From Neoechinorhynchus agilis (taxonomy: Eukaryota > Acanthocephala), in contig CM121341.1 in the NCBI GenBank assembly GCA_051530055.1, positions 7,316,001-7,380,000 of the forward strand: DNA of 64,000 nucleotides, read 5' to 3'. The notes below the pieces were generated by a model that made no database searches, was not told the origin of the DNA, and was given only the letters and a program-made list of their open reading frames with translations. This document shows positions 33,484 to 42,900 of the stretch, piece by piece (position 1 is the first letter of the stretch; each line of letters starts with the position of its first letter). The position numbers were made by a program, and so were the translations under genes.

Positions 33484-33939
33484 TTGGAATGCTGGACAGT
33501 TGGAGGTCACCCGGATGTCGTCCAGGGAAGCACAGACCAACTTAAAAAGAAATTGAAGACGTCCGAAAAAGTGAAGACTGGAGATCAAAATCCAGGACGA
33601 GTCCCGGCGTCAAAAGCGGTTAAATTTCGCAATATACACAATCCAGGTTATGAAACTGAATCAATACAACAAAATTCTGCGAAATATTTGGTCCATAACA
33701 TTAGCTCAAAAAAGAATATTCAACCGCGTCTCTCTACAGCGCTCATTATCAAATTCAAAGAAAAGAGCGCCCCAAAAACGCCAGGAAATCACCCGAAGCG
33801 AAATGAGATGGATGGACGTGTCAATTATCGAATGCGCGAAAGAAACGTGTTGCAAAATCGTGACTGGACAACGAAAGTGACGCTGCGATGGACGGAAGAA
33901 GTGCGCGATGCTGCTCCGAACATGAAATTTAATCAGTGA
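33484..33939 (+). CDS. Unrecognised ORF, possibly degenerate
   Basis: A 151-codon plus-strand frame, basic and polar (KKLKTSEKVKTGDQNPG; TTKVTLRWTEEVRDAA). A second forward frame (33650-33880) is also open over the same bases. Composition suggests either a disordered protein or a decayed mobile-element piece; no domain was recognised and the start codon is not supported by context. Confidence 0.25.
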   Translation: MECWTVGGHPDVVQGSTDQLKKKLKTSEKVKTGDQNPGRVPASKAVKFRNIHNPGYETESIQQNSAKYLVHNISSKKNIQPRLSTALIIKFKEKSAPKTPGNHPKRNEMDGRVNYRMRERNVLQNRDWTTKVTLRWTEEVRDAAPNMKFNQ

Positions 33940-34348
33940 TGGAAAAAAGCGGAAAAGATCGACGATGCCATAGAGACGGATTAATCATTTTGATGACTGT
34001 GTATCTGGGAGTTCATGAAAAAACCAGTTAATGATCTTCGTTCGGAAGGCTCGGTTTATGGAGATCGCTCCGAAATTCATTTGCTCACAATCGTCTCAAC
34101 TTCTAGTTTTGACCGTGTGGATTAATCTGAGATCGCACGAAAGTGCGGAGAGCTTACGAATGATGGAAAGCAATAAAATTGAATAAAAAAACGAAGTGAT
34201 ATCTAACTCATGAACTTGTAGACGAGAAAGCTGACCAGTGATCGAAATCGATGGGGCCAAATCCGCTCCGATGCAAACGAATTTCAACCGGTGAACCAGA
34301 AAACCGAACCCGATACTGTGATCTCCTTTTTTTAGTAAAGAGGCAACG
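33940..34348. other. Intergenic, nothing recognised
   Basis: No gene or repeat seen. It is the 3' flank of the minus-strand gene ending at 34349. Confidence 0.4.
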
Positions 34349-35251
34349 TCAACGCATGCTGCGTCGTCTACAAGGACTGTAATCTCTTATATATCGTTCT
34401 TGTCCATAAGAACGTCTTCTTCTATGCCTCCGATTTCTCCTGGACGGTGACCTGGACTGATGGCACGCATTACCGCCATCTACAAATGGTTTTCGCTCAG
34501 GTACAGCAACGTAGGTTTGCGGATTCATTGGATCGAGGAAGGATGTTATGATATTTGCCGGATAAAAAGGATTTAACGTAGTTGGGTTAATGAACGGCGA
34601 GTTTGGAGACGGCATCGACAATAAAGGCTTAAAATCCGGCGGTGCAATCGTCTGTTCGTTTGATTGAGCTTGGACTGGTTGTAGTTGTGGACAAGATGGA
34701 ATTTGAAGTATAATGGTAGGTGGATTTTGGGTAGCATAGGAAGTGGGTATCGATGGATGTGGCATTTCTTGAATAACCGGTTGTGGTGCTTGAATTATTG
34801 TTGGTAATTGTGGTGGCGGTGGGAATGAAGGTTGTTGCTGTTGTTGATTTCTATTGAGGAGTGCTTCTACTATTCTGGACGGAAGGTAAACCATATCTTC
34901 TTTATCGATTGATTGATTTGTTTGTTGCTTTAACTGTGGTGGTGGTCTCATCTGACTGAAATATTGATTAGCAGAAATCACAACCACTGGTTCTTGGTTC
35001 GAATCCGGTGGAATGATCAAACGAGGACCATTATTGGGCTGCGACAAAGGGATTGATTGATTATTTTGATATACTGGATAGTTTGGCGGCGGTGGCGGCA
35101 ATTGTGACGGCGGTGGTGCAGTATTAGTGGTTCCGAATTGTCCGGTGTACGGGTCGTAGAATTGAATGAAATCTGTTACTGGATCATTACGATCACTTTT
35201 GTCTTGTTTATTATCCGTTTCTTTACTTCCTTGAGAACTTGATGATCCCAT
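34349..35251 (-). CDS. Disordered Pro/Gln-rich protein with N-myristoylation motif and RS-like tail
   Basis: A single exon of 300 aa with ATG 35251. The N-terminus MGSSSSQGSKE fits N-myristoylation (Gly2, Ser6). The bulk is Pro/Gln-rich (PPPSQLPPPPPNYP; NQQQQQPSFPPPPQ) with one potential helix (MVYLPSRIVEALLNR). The C-terminus is Arg/Ser-rich (SRSPSRRNRRHRRRRSYG), as in splicing or RNA-binding factors. No folded domain was recognised, and I cannot assign a function. The myristoyl motif and RS-like tail are an unusual pair. Strong composition and one clean frame argue it is real. Confidence 0.65.
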   Translation of the reverse strand: MGSSSSQGSKETDNKQDKSDRNDPVTDFIQFYDPYTGQFGTTNTAPPPSQLPPPPPNYPVYQNNQSIPLSQPNNGPRLIIPPDSNQEPVVVISANQYFSQMRPPPQLKQQTNQSIDKEDMVYLPSRIVEALLNRNQQQQQPSFPPPPQLPTIIQAPQPVIQEMPHPSIPTSYATQNPPTIILQIPSCPQLQPVQAQSNEQTIAPPDFKPLLSMPSPNSPFINPTTLNPFYPANIITSFLDPMNPQTYVAVPERKPFVDGGNACHQSRSPSRRNRRHRRRRSYGQERYIRDYSPCRRRSMR

Positions 35252-36229
35252 AGGACTTTCTTCGTGTATTTTCTCTCACAAAAGAACACCCAAGTGCGAA
35301 TTTCATGGGTACGTCGAATTATCCAAGTGACTACACTCGGCAATGTTAGACAAACATTGGTAAATATTGTTCGTATTCATCGACGTTCAAACATAAAACG
35401 TGTGATCGATTCATGTTTATCAATAGTTCTCTTGATATTTGTCAACTTCAGTTCACAAATATTTTGGACAATTTTGTAGAATTGAGGCGATAGTGCTTTT
35501 TTGTCCCAGAATCCTTCCAAAACACTCGATTATTCAATCCCGTCTTTGATTCCTGGACACACATAAACGTTATATTTTACCCATCGATCTTTTTCGAAAT
35601 TTTCCAACTTTATCGAACACGGCTGAATTTGGGCACATCATTTGACTTGGGTCGAAATCATTATTTCGTTTCATTTGGCGTCGAGACGCTCGGGTCGTTT
35701 GATACCGCAGGACCTGGTCAATCAATTGTTTAAGAGACTGAGACGAATTACTGGCGATCCGAGAACAGGAGAATTATAAGTCTAACTAATCAACGGAGCG
35801 GAACGCTGCATCCGTCCTTTCGACCGTTGCACCAAGACGGTGGTGTGAATGTTGGTAAGATTTGGTAGAGACTATTAAAACAAAAAATGACTAAAAAATC
35901 GGCAAATTGGATCCTTGACTATGAAGAAAGGATTGAATCTAAAAACCGGAATGGACGAGATAAATGCAACTATTTAATTAAAACAAAGCATTGCGATAGC
36001 AGTAATCAATGTTGATGCAAAGTGATTTCTGCTGAGTGCTCTGAATGTTAAAACACTAATTGAAAATTGGACGAAAATGTTCCTTTGTTGTTCTCAAAAT
36101 CACCCGCCCCATTTCCCGAATAGCAGCCTATTTTTAAGATCGAATATTACAATTGAACACATTGGATATTTACATTGTTTACTTTCGCCGTCCACTCGTT
36201 GCTAAACGATATGACTTCTCGGAGATTTT
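35252..36229. other. Intergenic with dispersed repeat copy 2 (35640-35860)
   Basis: Contains the second copy of the repeat at 32590-32830 (about 35640-35860; TTTGGCGTCGAGACGCTCGG ... GGAACGCTGCATCCGTCC). The remainder is the shared upstream region of the flanking divergent genes (34349-35251 minus, 36230-36703 plus); no other motif was supported. Confidence 0.5.
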
Positions 36230-36703
36230 ATGGAAATTGTCGACAAAATGGAGGAGAAAGAAGAAGAAGAGATTAAGGAAAGTGTGAATGAGCGGACGAC
36301 TTTAACCGGCGAAACTAGTAATGTTGAGGAAGTGATTGAACAAGAAGTAGGAGCTGCCAAGGCCAAAAATGTTGAAGTGAACGAAAAAGTGGCCCCAAAA
36401 GAGAAAATTACTCAAGAGGAAAATTTTAGAACTCGTTTCTATTTGTTGTCGTATAGTTTAGATCCCATCTTATTGAATTCTTTTACTTATGCATTGGATA
36501 TATTGTTCAAGTTGCCTGGAGCATCAGAGGATATGATTTGCGAGAACTTTAAAGCGTATTTGGAGGCGAGATTAATTGACGGGAATCAGTGGAACGTACT
36601 TACCGGTTTCGATTTTGCCATTTCAGCGCATTTCAGAGAACAAAGCTTTGTAGTTTTACTGCACCGGACAACTTCAATGTACGTGATCGCCTGGAAGGCA
36701 TAA
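36230..36703 (+). CDS. Divergent LC8-type dynein light chain with acidic N-extension
   Basis: 157 aa from ATG 36230. The C-terminal ~90 residues follow the dynein light chain type 1 fold: a helix (LLNSFTYALDIL), a second helix (EDMICENFKAYLEARL), then GNQWNVLTGFDFAISAHFRE and QSFVVLLHRTTSMYVIAWKA, matching LC8 [36 protein letters not shown]. LC8 proteins are dimeric hubs that bind short linear motifs in dynein intermediate chain and many partners. The ~65-residue N-terminus is Glu/Lys-rich and not part of LC8. Sequence identity in the core is low (for example LTGFDF for VGRNFG), so partner specificity may differ. Single exon. Confidence 0.7.
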   Translation: MEIVDKMEEKEEEEIKESVNERTTLTGETSNVEEVIEQEVGAAKAKNVEVNEKVAPKEKITQEENFRTRFYLLSYSLDPILLNSFTYALDILFKLPGASEDMICENFKAYLEARLIDGNQWNVLTGFDFAISAHFREQSFVVLLHRTTSMYVIAWKA

Positions 36704-37598
36704 ACGTTTTGGTCGACTTTTAGATCCGTTTGCTTTCTTTACAACAAAAAGAGTTCTAAAATCATTAAGTTTGGAAAATCATTGCGAACAAATGTTATTA
36801 TTTTACGGTCGCTTTTGAACAAACGAGAGGGATTGCGTTAAAAACGAATATTTCGACTGATTGCACCAGTCATTTTATTAAAATTCAAACACACGACAGT
36901 GTTCGTTTTGATCCGGGAATTCGGGATCTTCAAGCCCGCGTTCGAATTCGTCTTTAACGCGATCCTTTTCACGTGTTCATAAGCGACCGCAAAATAACAA
37001 ACTCATCTAATCATTGTCAACAAAAAAAATATTTACAAATGTCCATCAAATTTAGCGATAGATCCTCATTAAAAAAAACGATGAATCTGTCACTTATTGC
37101 GTCCAATATCACAGCGTTGAAGCAAAAAACGCTATCGGAAACTATCACTGATATCACGAAAACCAGTTTTCTCACTTTTTCCTTCCATTGATGCCGCGTT
37201 AAAATGAGCCCAGATACTTACTTGAAAAACAAGAAAACCTTCGAAAATTGCTTATCTCTTTTTTGCGGCATTCCACCCCACGAACATAGGAGTGAAACAT
37301 GCGCTTCTTTGTTCTGGTTGGTGTAAGGCGTTGTGATGAAGGGTTTTGTTAGTTTAGGGCGCGCACACATCCTCCGGGTGTTTGTTAGTGTTTGGTATGT
37401 GCGTCTCTGATGAACACTCGGTTACACAGTTGACATACACGCACACTCACGATTTTGAGTTGTTGTCGTTGTTGACGTTTGGTCATTAGTTGTGTGTGTG
37501 CGTAGACACGCGTTCATTTGGTCGAGGTGGATTGTGTGAGTGTGTGCGTGCCATATGATGATGACCACCTCTCCCTTGCTCTACACACAAGCAACACG
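36704..37598. other. Intergenic, with GT-rich tract
   Basis: Between the LC8-like gene and DDX6. 37320-37580 is rich in GT/TG steps (GTGTGTGTGCGTAGAC) and in TTG, a low-complexity tract in the DDX6 3' flank. No gene was seen. Confidence 0.5.
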
Positions 37599-39207
37599 TC
37601 ATGCAGACATTTGAACCGTCTGCTGTTGCTGCGACCAGATCGCCGTCGATTGATCTTGGTCGTCCTCGGACGACTTTGTCTGCTCTGGCTGACCGGGTGC
37701 GCTCGTCATGCTTTGATCTACCTGAAACTCTGCGACGTAGAGAGCAGGTTCAATCGTCTTCGGAATCGGTATAATTCGGGTAGCCAATTCCCGTTCAATT
37801 GACTGTATTGTCGATCGATCCTCAAATGTAATAAGATTTATCGCGATTCCAAGATGACCAAATCTTCCTGAACGCCCAATCCTGTGTAAATACGTTTCTG
37901 CCATTTTAGGGAAATCAAAATTTATCACTACATTAACTGCCGGAATGTCAATTCCGCGGGTCAATAGATCAGAACAAACTAGGTTACGACAATGACCAGC
38001 ACGGAAATCGTGAAAAACGCGATTTCGGTGCTCCTGCTTCATTTTCGCGTGGATATAAAAACACGAGAAACCAAGCTCGGTGATCTTCTTTGCCAAAAGT
38101 TCCACCCTCTGAGTACTATTGCAAAATATAATGCTCTGATTGATCTGCAGCTTTGAAAATAGCGTATTAAGGCAGTGAACTTTTTGACGTTCTTGAACAA
38201 ATGCATAATACTGGGTCACTCCCTTTAGCGTCAATTCGTCCATGAGGTTGATCTCATGAGGATTGTTCATGTATCGCCTGACAAAGTTCTCAACGGTCAC
38301 GGGAAACGTCGCCGAGTACAACATTATTTGTTTTGAACGGGGAAGCTCACGAACGATGTCATCAAGCATGTTCTTGAAATCCTGACTGAGAAGCTTGTCG
38401 GCTTCGTCGAGCACTAGCATTTTACAGTGTTGCATCTTTGCACATCCTTTACGGATGAGGTCAATAATGCGACCAGGAGTTGCAATGACCAAGTGAACCT
38501 TGTTGAACAGTCGCATATGGACTAGAAGGTCTCATCTATAAGATTAGGAGCTCCTTCTCTGAGACCTCCTATTCCCTAAAGTCGTCACGAAGATTTGTGC
38601 CACCAGTGGAAACCATAACCCGTATGTCGGTATGTTTGCTAAGCTCTATACAAATTTGGCTTGTTTGTAGGGCGAGTTCCCGAGTTGGGACTACAATAAG
38701 TGCCTGGATATTGAATTCGGTTGCATCGATACGATCTAGAATTGGAATTGCGTATGCACCAGTTTTGCCAGTGCCATTTTTGGCACGGGCTAGGATATCA
38801 CGGCCTGTTAGGGCCACTGGAATACTTGCTTCTTGAATTGGACTCGGTCGCTCCCATCCCTTTTCAAATACACCCATCAACAGTTCGCGGCTTAAACAAT
38901 AATCTTCGAACGAATGACCATGAGTGCGGGTAACGTCTGTTGTTTTTATACGGCGGTCAACGGGAGGTCGTTTGATCGTACTTTTCCAATCGTCGCTACT
39001 TATTGATTTCGCAGACGATGATGACGGCAATGGTTGCAACTTCGATGACGGTGATGCCGGTTTCGTAACATTGGAGGACGACTCCATTTCCGGAATTGGA
39101 TCTAAGACGGCGGCGCCCTGAGCAATTGGGGCTTGTAGGATTGCGGCATGTTTGTCGGAAGAGGCCGCGACCTCACTTGTGTTTGAAGTACTGTTACTCA
39201 TAATCAT
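37599..39207 (-). CDS. DDX6: DDX6/Me31B/CGH-1 DEAD-box RNA helicase
   Basis: A cytoplasmic RNA helicase of P-bodies that promotes translational repression and decapping. Two exons (39207-38581, 38519-37599) give 515 aa from ATG 39207. Motifs in order: [21 protein letters not shown] motif [11 protein letters not shown], Walker [37 protein letters not shown] ([10 protein letters not shown]), SAT (LYSATFP), [10 protein letters not shown], and [11 protein letters not shown]. The paralogue-specific stretch [18 protein letters not shown] and [19 protein letters not shown] identify DDX6 over eIF4A. The N-terminal ~90 residues are Ser/Pro-rich and the C-terminus is Gln-rich (WSQQQQTVQ). The exons join GGTNLRDD to [11 protein letters not shown] only if 61 nt without GT-AG ends are removed (38520-38580). 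The call itself is firm. Confidence 0.95.
38520..38580 (-). other. Putative non-canonical intron in DDX6 with hairpins
   Basis: Human DDX6 reads [12 protein letters not shown] here; the two exons read GGTNLRDD and HMRL with 61 nt between them that contain in-frame stops. The segment begins TTTAGGG and ends TAGTC. It holds an 8 bp inverted repeat (AGGTCTCA 38560-38567 and TGAGACCT 38527-38534, as read on the minus strand), 13 nt and 7 nt from its ends, with an inner palindrome AGGAGCTCCT (38546-38555). A GT-AG alternative exists (donor within CTTC|GTGACG, acceptor TTCTAG) and keeps the frame, but would delete the conserved Arg-Asp-Asp. Confidence 0.6.
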
Positions 39208-39815
39208 TTTCCTATTCTTGCGGTCGAATGTGAACAGAAGAAAGTTGTTGAGACGAGATATACTGAAAAGTGGCAGATTTAAGAAATACGAAACGGTCAC
39301 GCATAAGGATACTCAATCAAGTACTCAAGATATGGTCTCTACATACAAAAAATATTGAATCAGGATATTTTGAGAGAGGAAAACGATCATAACCATCCTT
39401 TTAATGATTAAAGATATGAAATTTTCAAAACATTAAAAGTAAAAAAATTATCATCGAGTCGGGATTTTGACCTTATGACAAGCAATCGGATAAAATGACA
39501 AAACTAGTCCGGAACGTCACGTGGGTCGATTCGTTAGCCTTCGAATAAGGGAAACGATCACAGGAGAAAGACTTTCCTTGAAAGATAAATCGACGCGACC
39601 TCGGCTGGCGCCTGAGTCGTGATTGACTCTAAGAATAGAAGTAAATATAAAAACACTCAAAGTAAACAAAAAAATAAGATTGTAGATTTTCAAAACTCGA
39701 ACTTGACACGAATCCAAAACTTTTAGGTCAACATGATTCACACGACTTTTGGGCGATCAAATAAAAGGGATTATCCAAATCAAAGCGAATGGGCACAGAA
39801 AAGGATGAATAAAAA
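39208..39815. other. DDX6 upstream region
   Basis: AT-rich, presumed promoter side of DDX6 on the minus strand. No element could be named. Confidence 0.45.
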
Positions 39816-39974
39816 ATGGATCCATACGCGACATCGCTTCCAGCACAGAACAAAAAGTACGCGGCACAAGTCTATGCAATAAACGCGCACATGACGGCAA
39901 CAGCGAGTACTTTGGTAGAACGCGCAAACGATGATGACAAGCGATGGGGCGTGTATGTGACAAGGGAGGATAAG
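39816..39974 (+). CDS. Possible coding exon abutting the 117 bp satellite
   Basis: Starts with ATG 39816 (MDPYATSLPAQNKKYAAQVY...) and reads about 53 codons of balanced composition (NAHMTATASTLVERAND, DDKRWGVYVTRED) before GATAAG|GTGGAG, which could be a donor exactly where the satellite begins. If so the satellite would occupy an intron, as in SH3BP5. No downstream exon was found to the right of the array. Family not recognised. Confidence 0.35.
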
Positions 39975-42900
39975 GTGGAGCGATCCAGATTAATGTTTTG
40001 GTGGTTCTAATGGAAAGCACGTTTACGAGATAGTGACGTCATTTCTTAAAAAAAGGAGATGTTTATTTTGTAGGTCAAAAAACGGAGGAGGTGGAGCGAT
40101 CCAGATTAATGTTTTGGTGGTTCTAATGGAAAGCACGTTTACGAGATAGTGACGTCATTTTGAAAAAAAGGAGAAGTTTATTTTGTAGGTCAAAAAAGGG
40201 AGGACGAGGTGGAGCGATCCAGATTAATGGGGTTCTTGGAAAGCACGTTTACGAGATAGTGACGTCATTTTTAAAAAAAGGAGATGTTTATTTTGTAGGT
40301 CAAAAAACGGAGGAGGTGGAGCGATCCAGATTAATGTTTCGGGGTTTTGATGGATAGCACGTTTACGAGATAGTGACGTCATTTCTTAAAAAAAGGAGAT
40401 GTTTATTTTGTAGGTCAAAAAAGGGATGACGAGGTGGAGCGATCCAGATTAATGTTTTGGTGGTTCTAATGGAAAGCACGTTTACGAGATAGTGACGTCA
40501 TTTCTTAAAAAAAAGGAGATGTTTATTTTGTAGGTCAAAAAAGGGAGGACGAGGTGGAGCGATCCAGATTAATGTTTCGGGGTTTTGATGGAAAGCACGT
40601 TTACGAGATAGTGACGTCATTTTTTAAAAAAAGGAGATGTTTATTTTGTAGGTCAAAAAAGGGATGACGAGGTGGAGCGATCCAGATTAATGTTTTGGTG
40701 GTTCTAATGGAAAGCACGTTTACGAGATAGTGACGTCATTTTTTAAAAAAAGGAGATGTTTATTTTGTAGGTCAAAAAAGGGAGGAGGTGGAGCGATCCA
40801 GATTAATGTTTCGGGGTTTTGATGGAAAGCACGTTTACGAGATAGTGACGTCATTTTTAAAAAAAAGGAGATGTTTATTTTGTAGGTCAAAAAAGGGAGG
40901 ACGAGGTGGAGCGATCCAGATTAATGTTTCGGGGTTTTGATGGAAAGCACGTTTACGAGAAAGTGACGTCATTTTTAAAAAAAAGGAGATGTTTATTTTG
41001 TAGGTCAAAAAAGGGATGACGAGGTGGAGCGATCCAGATTAATGTTTTGGTGGTTCTAATGGAAAGCACGTTTACGAGATAGTGACGTCATTTCTTAAAA
41101 AAAGGAGATGTTTATTTTGTAGTTCAAAAAACGGAGGAGGTGGAGCGATCCAGATTAATGTTTCGGGGTTTTGATGGATAGCACGTTTACGAGATAGTGA
41201 CGTCATTTTAAAAAAAGGAGATGTTTATTTTGTAGGTCAAAAAAGGGATGACGAGGTGGAGCGATCCAGATTAATGTTTTGGTGGTTCTAATGGAAAGCA
41301 CGTTTACGAGATAGTGACGTCATTTCTTAAAAAAAGGAGATGTTTATTTTGTAGGTCAAAAAAGGGAGACGAGGTGGAGCGATCCAGATTAATGTTTTGG
41401 TGGTTCTAATGGAAAGCACGTTTACGAGATAGTGACGTCATTTCTTAAAAAAAGGAGATGTTTATTTTGTAGGTCAAAAAAGGGATGACGAGGTGGAGCG
41501 ATCCAGATTAATGTTTCGGTGGTTCTAATGGAAAGCACGTTTACGAGATAGTGACGTCATTTTTAAAAAAAAGGAGATGTTTATTTTGTAGGTCAAAAAA
41601 GGGATGACGAGGTGGAGCGATCCAGATTAATGTTTTGGTGGTTCTAATGGAAAGCACGTTTACGAGATAGTGACGTCATTTTTAAAAAAAGGAGATGTTT
41701 ATTTTGTAGGTCAAAAAAGGGAGGACGAGTGGAGCGATCCAGATTAATGTTTCGGGGTTATTGATGGAAAGCACGTTTACGAGATAGTGACGTCATTTTT
41801 AAAAAAAAGGAGATGTTTATTTTGTAGGTCAAAAAAGGGATGACGAGGTGGAGCGATCCAGATTAATGTTTTGGTGGTTCTAATGGAAAGCACGTTTGAG
41901 ATAGTGACGTCATTTTTAAAAAAAAGGAGATGTTTATTTTGTAGGTCAAAAAAGGGAGGACGAGGTGGAGCGATCCAGATTTACGTTTCGGGGTTATTGA
42001 TGGAAAGCACGTTTACGAGAAAGTGACGTCATTTTAAAAAAAGGAGAAGTTTATTTTGTAGGTCAAAAAAGGGAGGACGAGGTGGAGCGATCCAGATTAA
42101 TGTTTTGGTGGTTCTAATGGAAAGCACGTTTACGAGAAAGTGACGTCATTTTAAAAAAAAGGAGATGTTTATTTTGTAGGTCAAAAAAGGGAGGACGAGG
42201 TGGAGCGATCCAGATTAATGTTTTGGTGGTTCTAATGGAAAGCACGTTTACGAGATAGTGACGTCATTTTAAAAAAAAGGAGATGTTTATTTTGTAGTTC
42301 AAAAAAGGGATGACGAGGTGGAGCGATCCAGATTTACGTTTCGGGGTTATTGATGGAAAGCACGTTTACGAGATAGTGACGTCATTTTTTAAAAAAAGGA
42401 GATGTTTATTTTGTAGGTCAAAAAAGGGAGGACGAGGTGGAGCGATCCAGATTAATGTTTCGGGGTTATTGATGGAAAGCACGTTTACGAGAAAGTGACG
42501 TCATTTTTAAAAAAAAGGAGATGTTTATTTTGTAGGTCAAAAAAGGGAGGACGAGGTGGAGCGATCCAGATTAATGTTTCGGTGGTTCTAATGGAAAGCA
42601 CGTTTACGAGATAGTGACGTCATTTTTAAAAAAAGGAGATGTTTATTTTGTAGTTCAAAAAAGGGATGACGAGGTGGAGCGATCCAGATTTACGTTTCGG
42701 TGGTTCTAATGGAAAGCACGTTTACGAGAAAGTGACGTCATTTTTTAAAAAAAGGAGATGTTTATTTTGTAGGTCAAAAAAGGGAGGACGAGGTGGAGCG
42801 ATCCAGATTAATGTTTCGGTGGTTCTAATGGAAAGCACGTTTACGAGATAGTGACGTCATTTTTAAAAAAAAGGAGATGTTTATTTTGTAGGTCAAAAAA

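Noticed and set aside
33484-33939. LINE or gag-like fragment
   Set aside because: The WTEEVRDAA phrase only loosely recalls LINE C-termini; no consistent motif order.
37330-37580. GT-rich tract as a possible telomere-like or Z-DNA element
   Set aside because: Irregular, short runs only; simple low-complexity 3' flank of DDX6 is enough.
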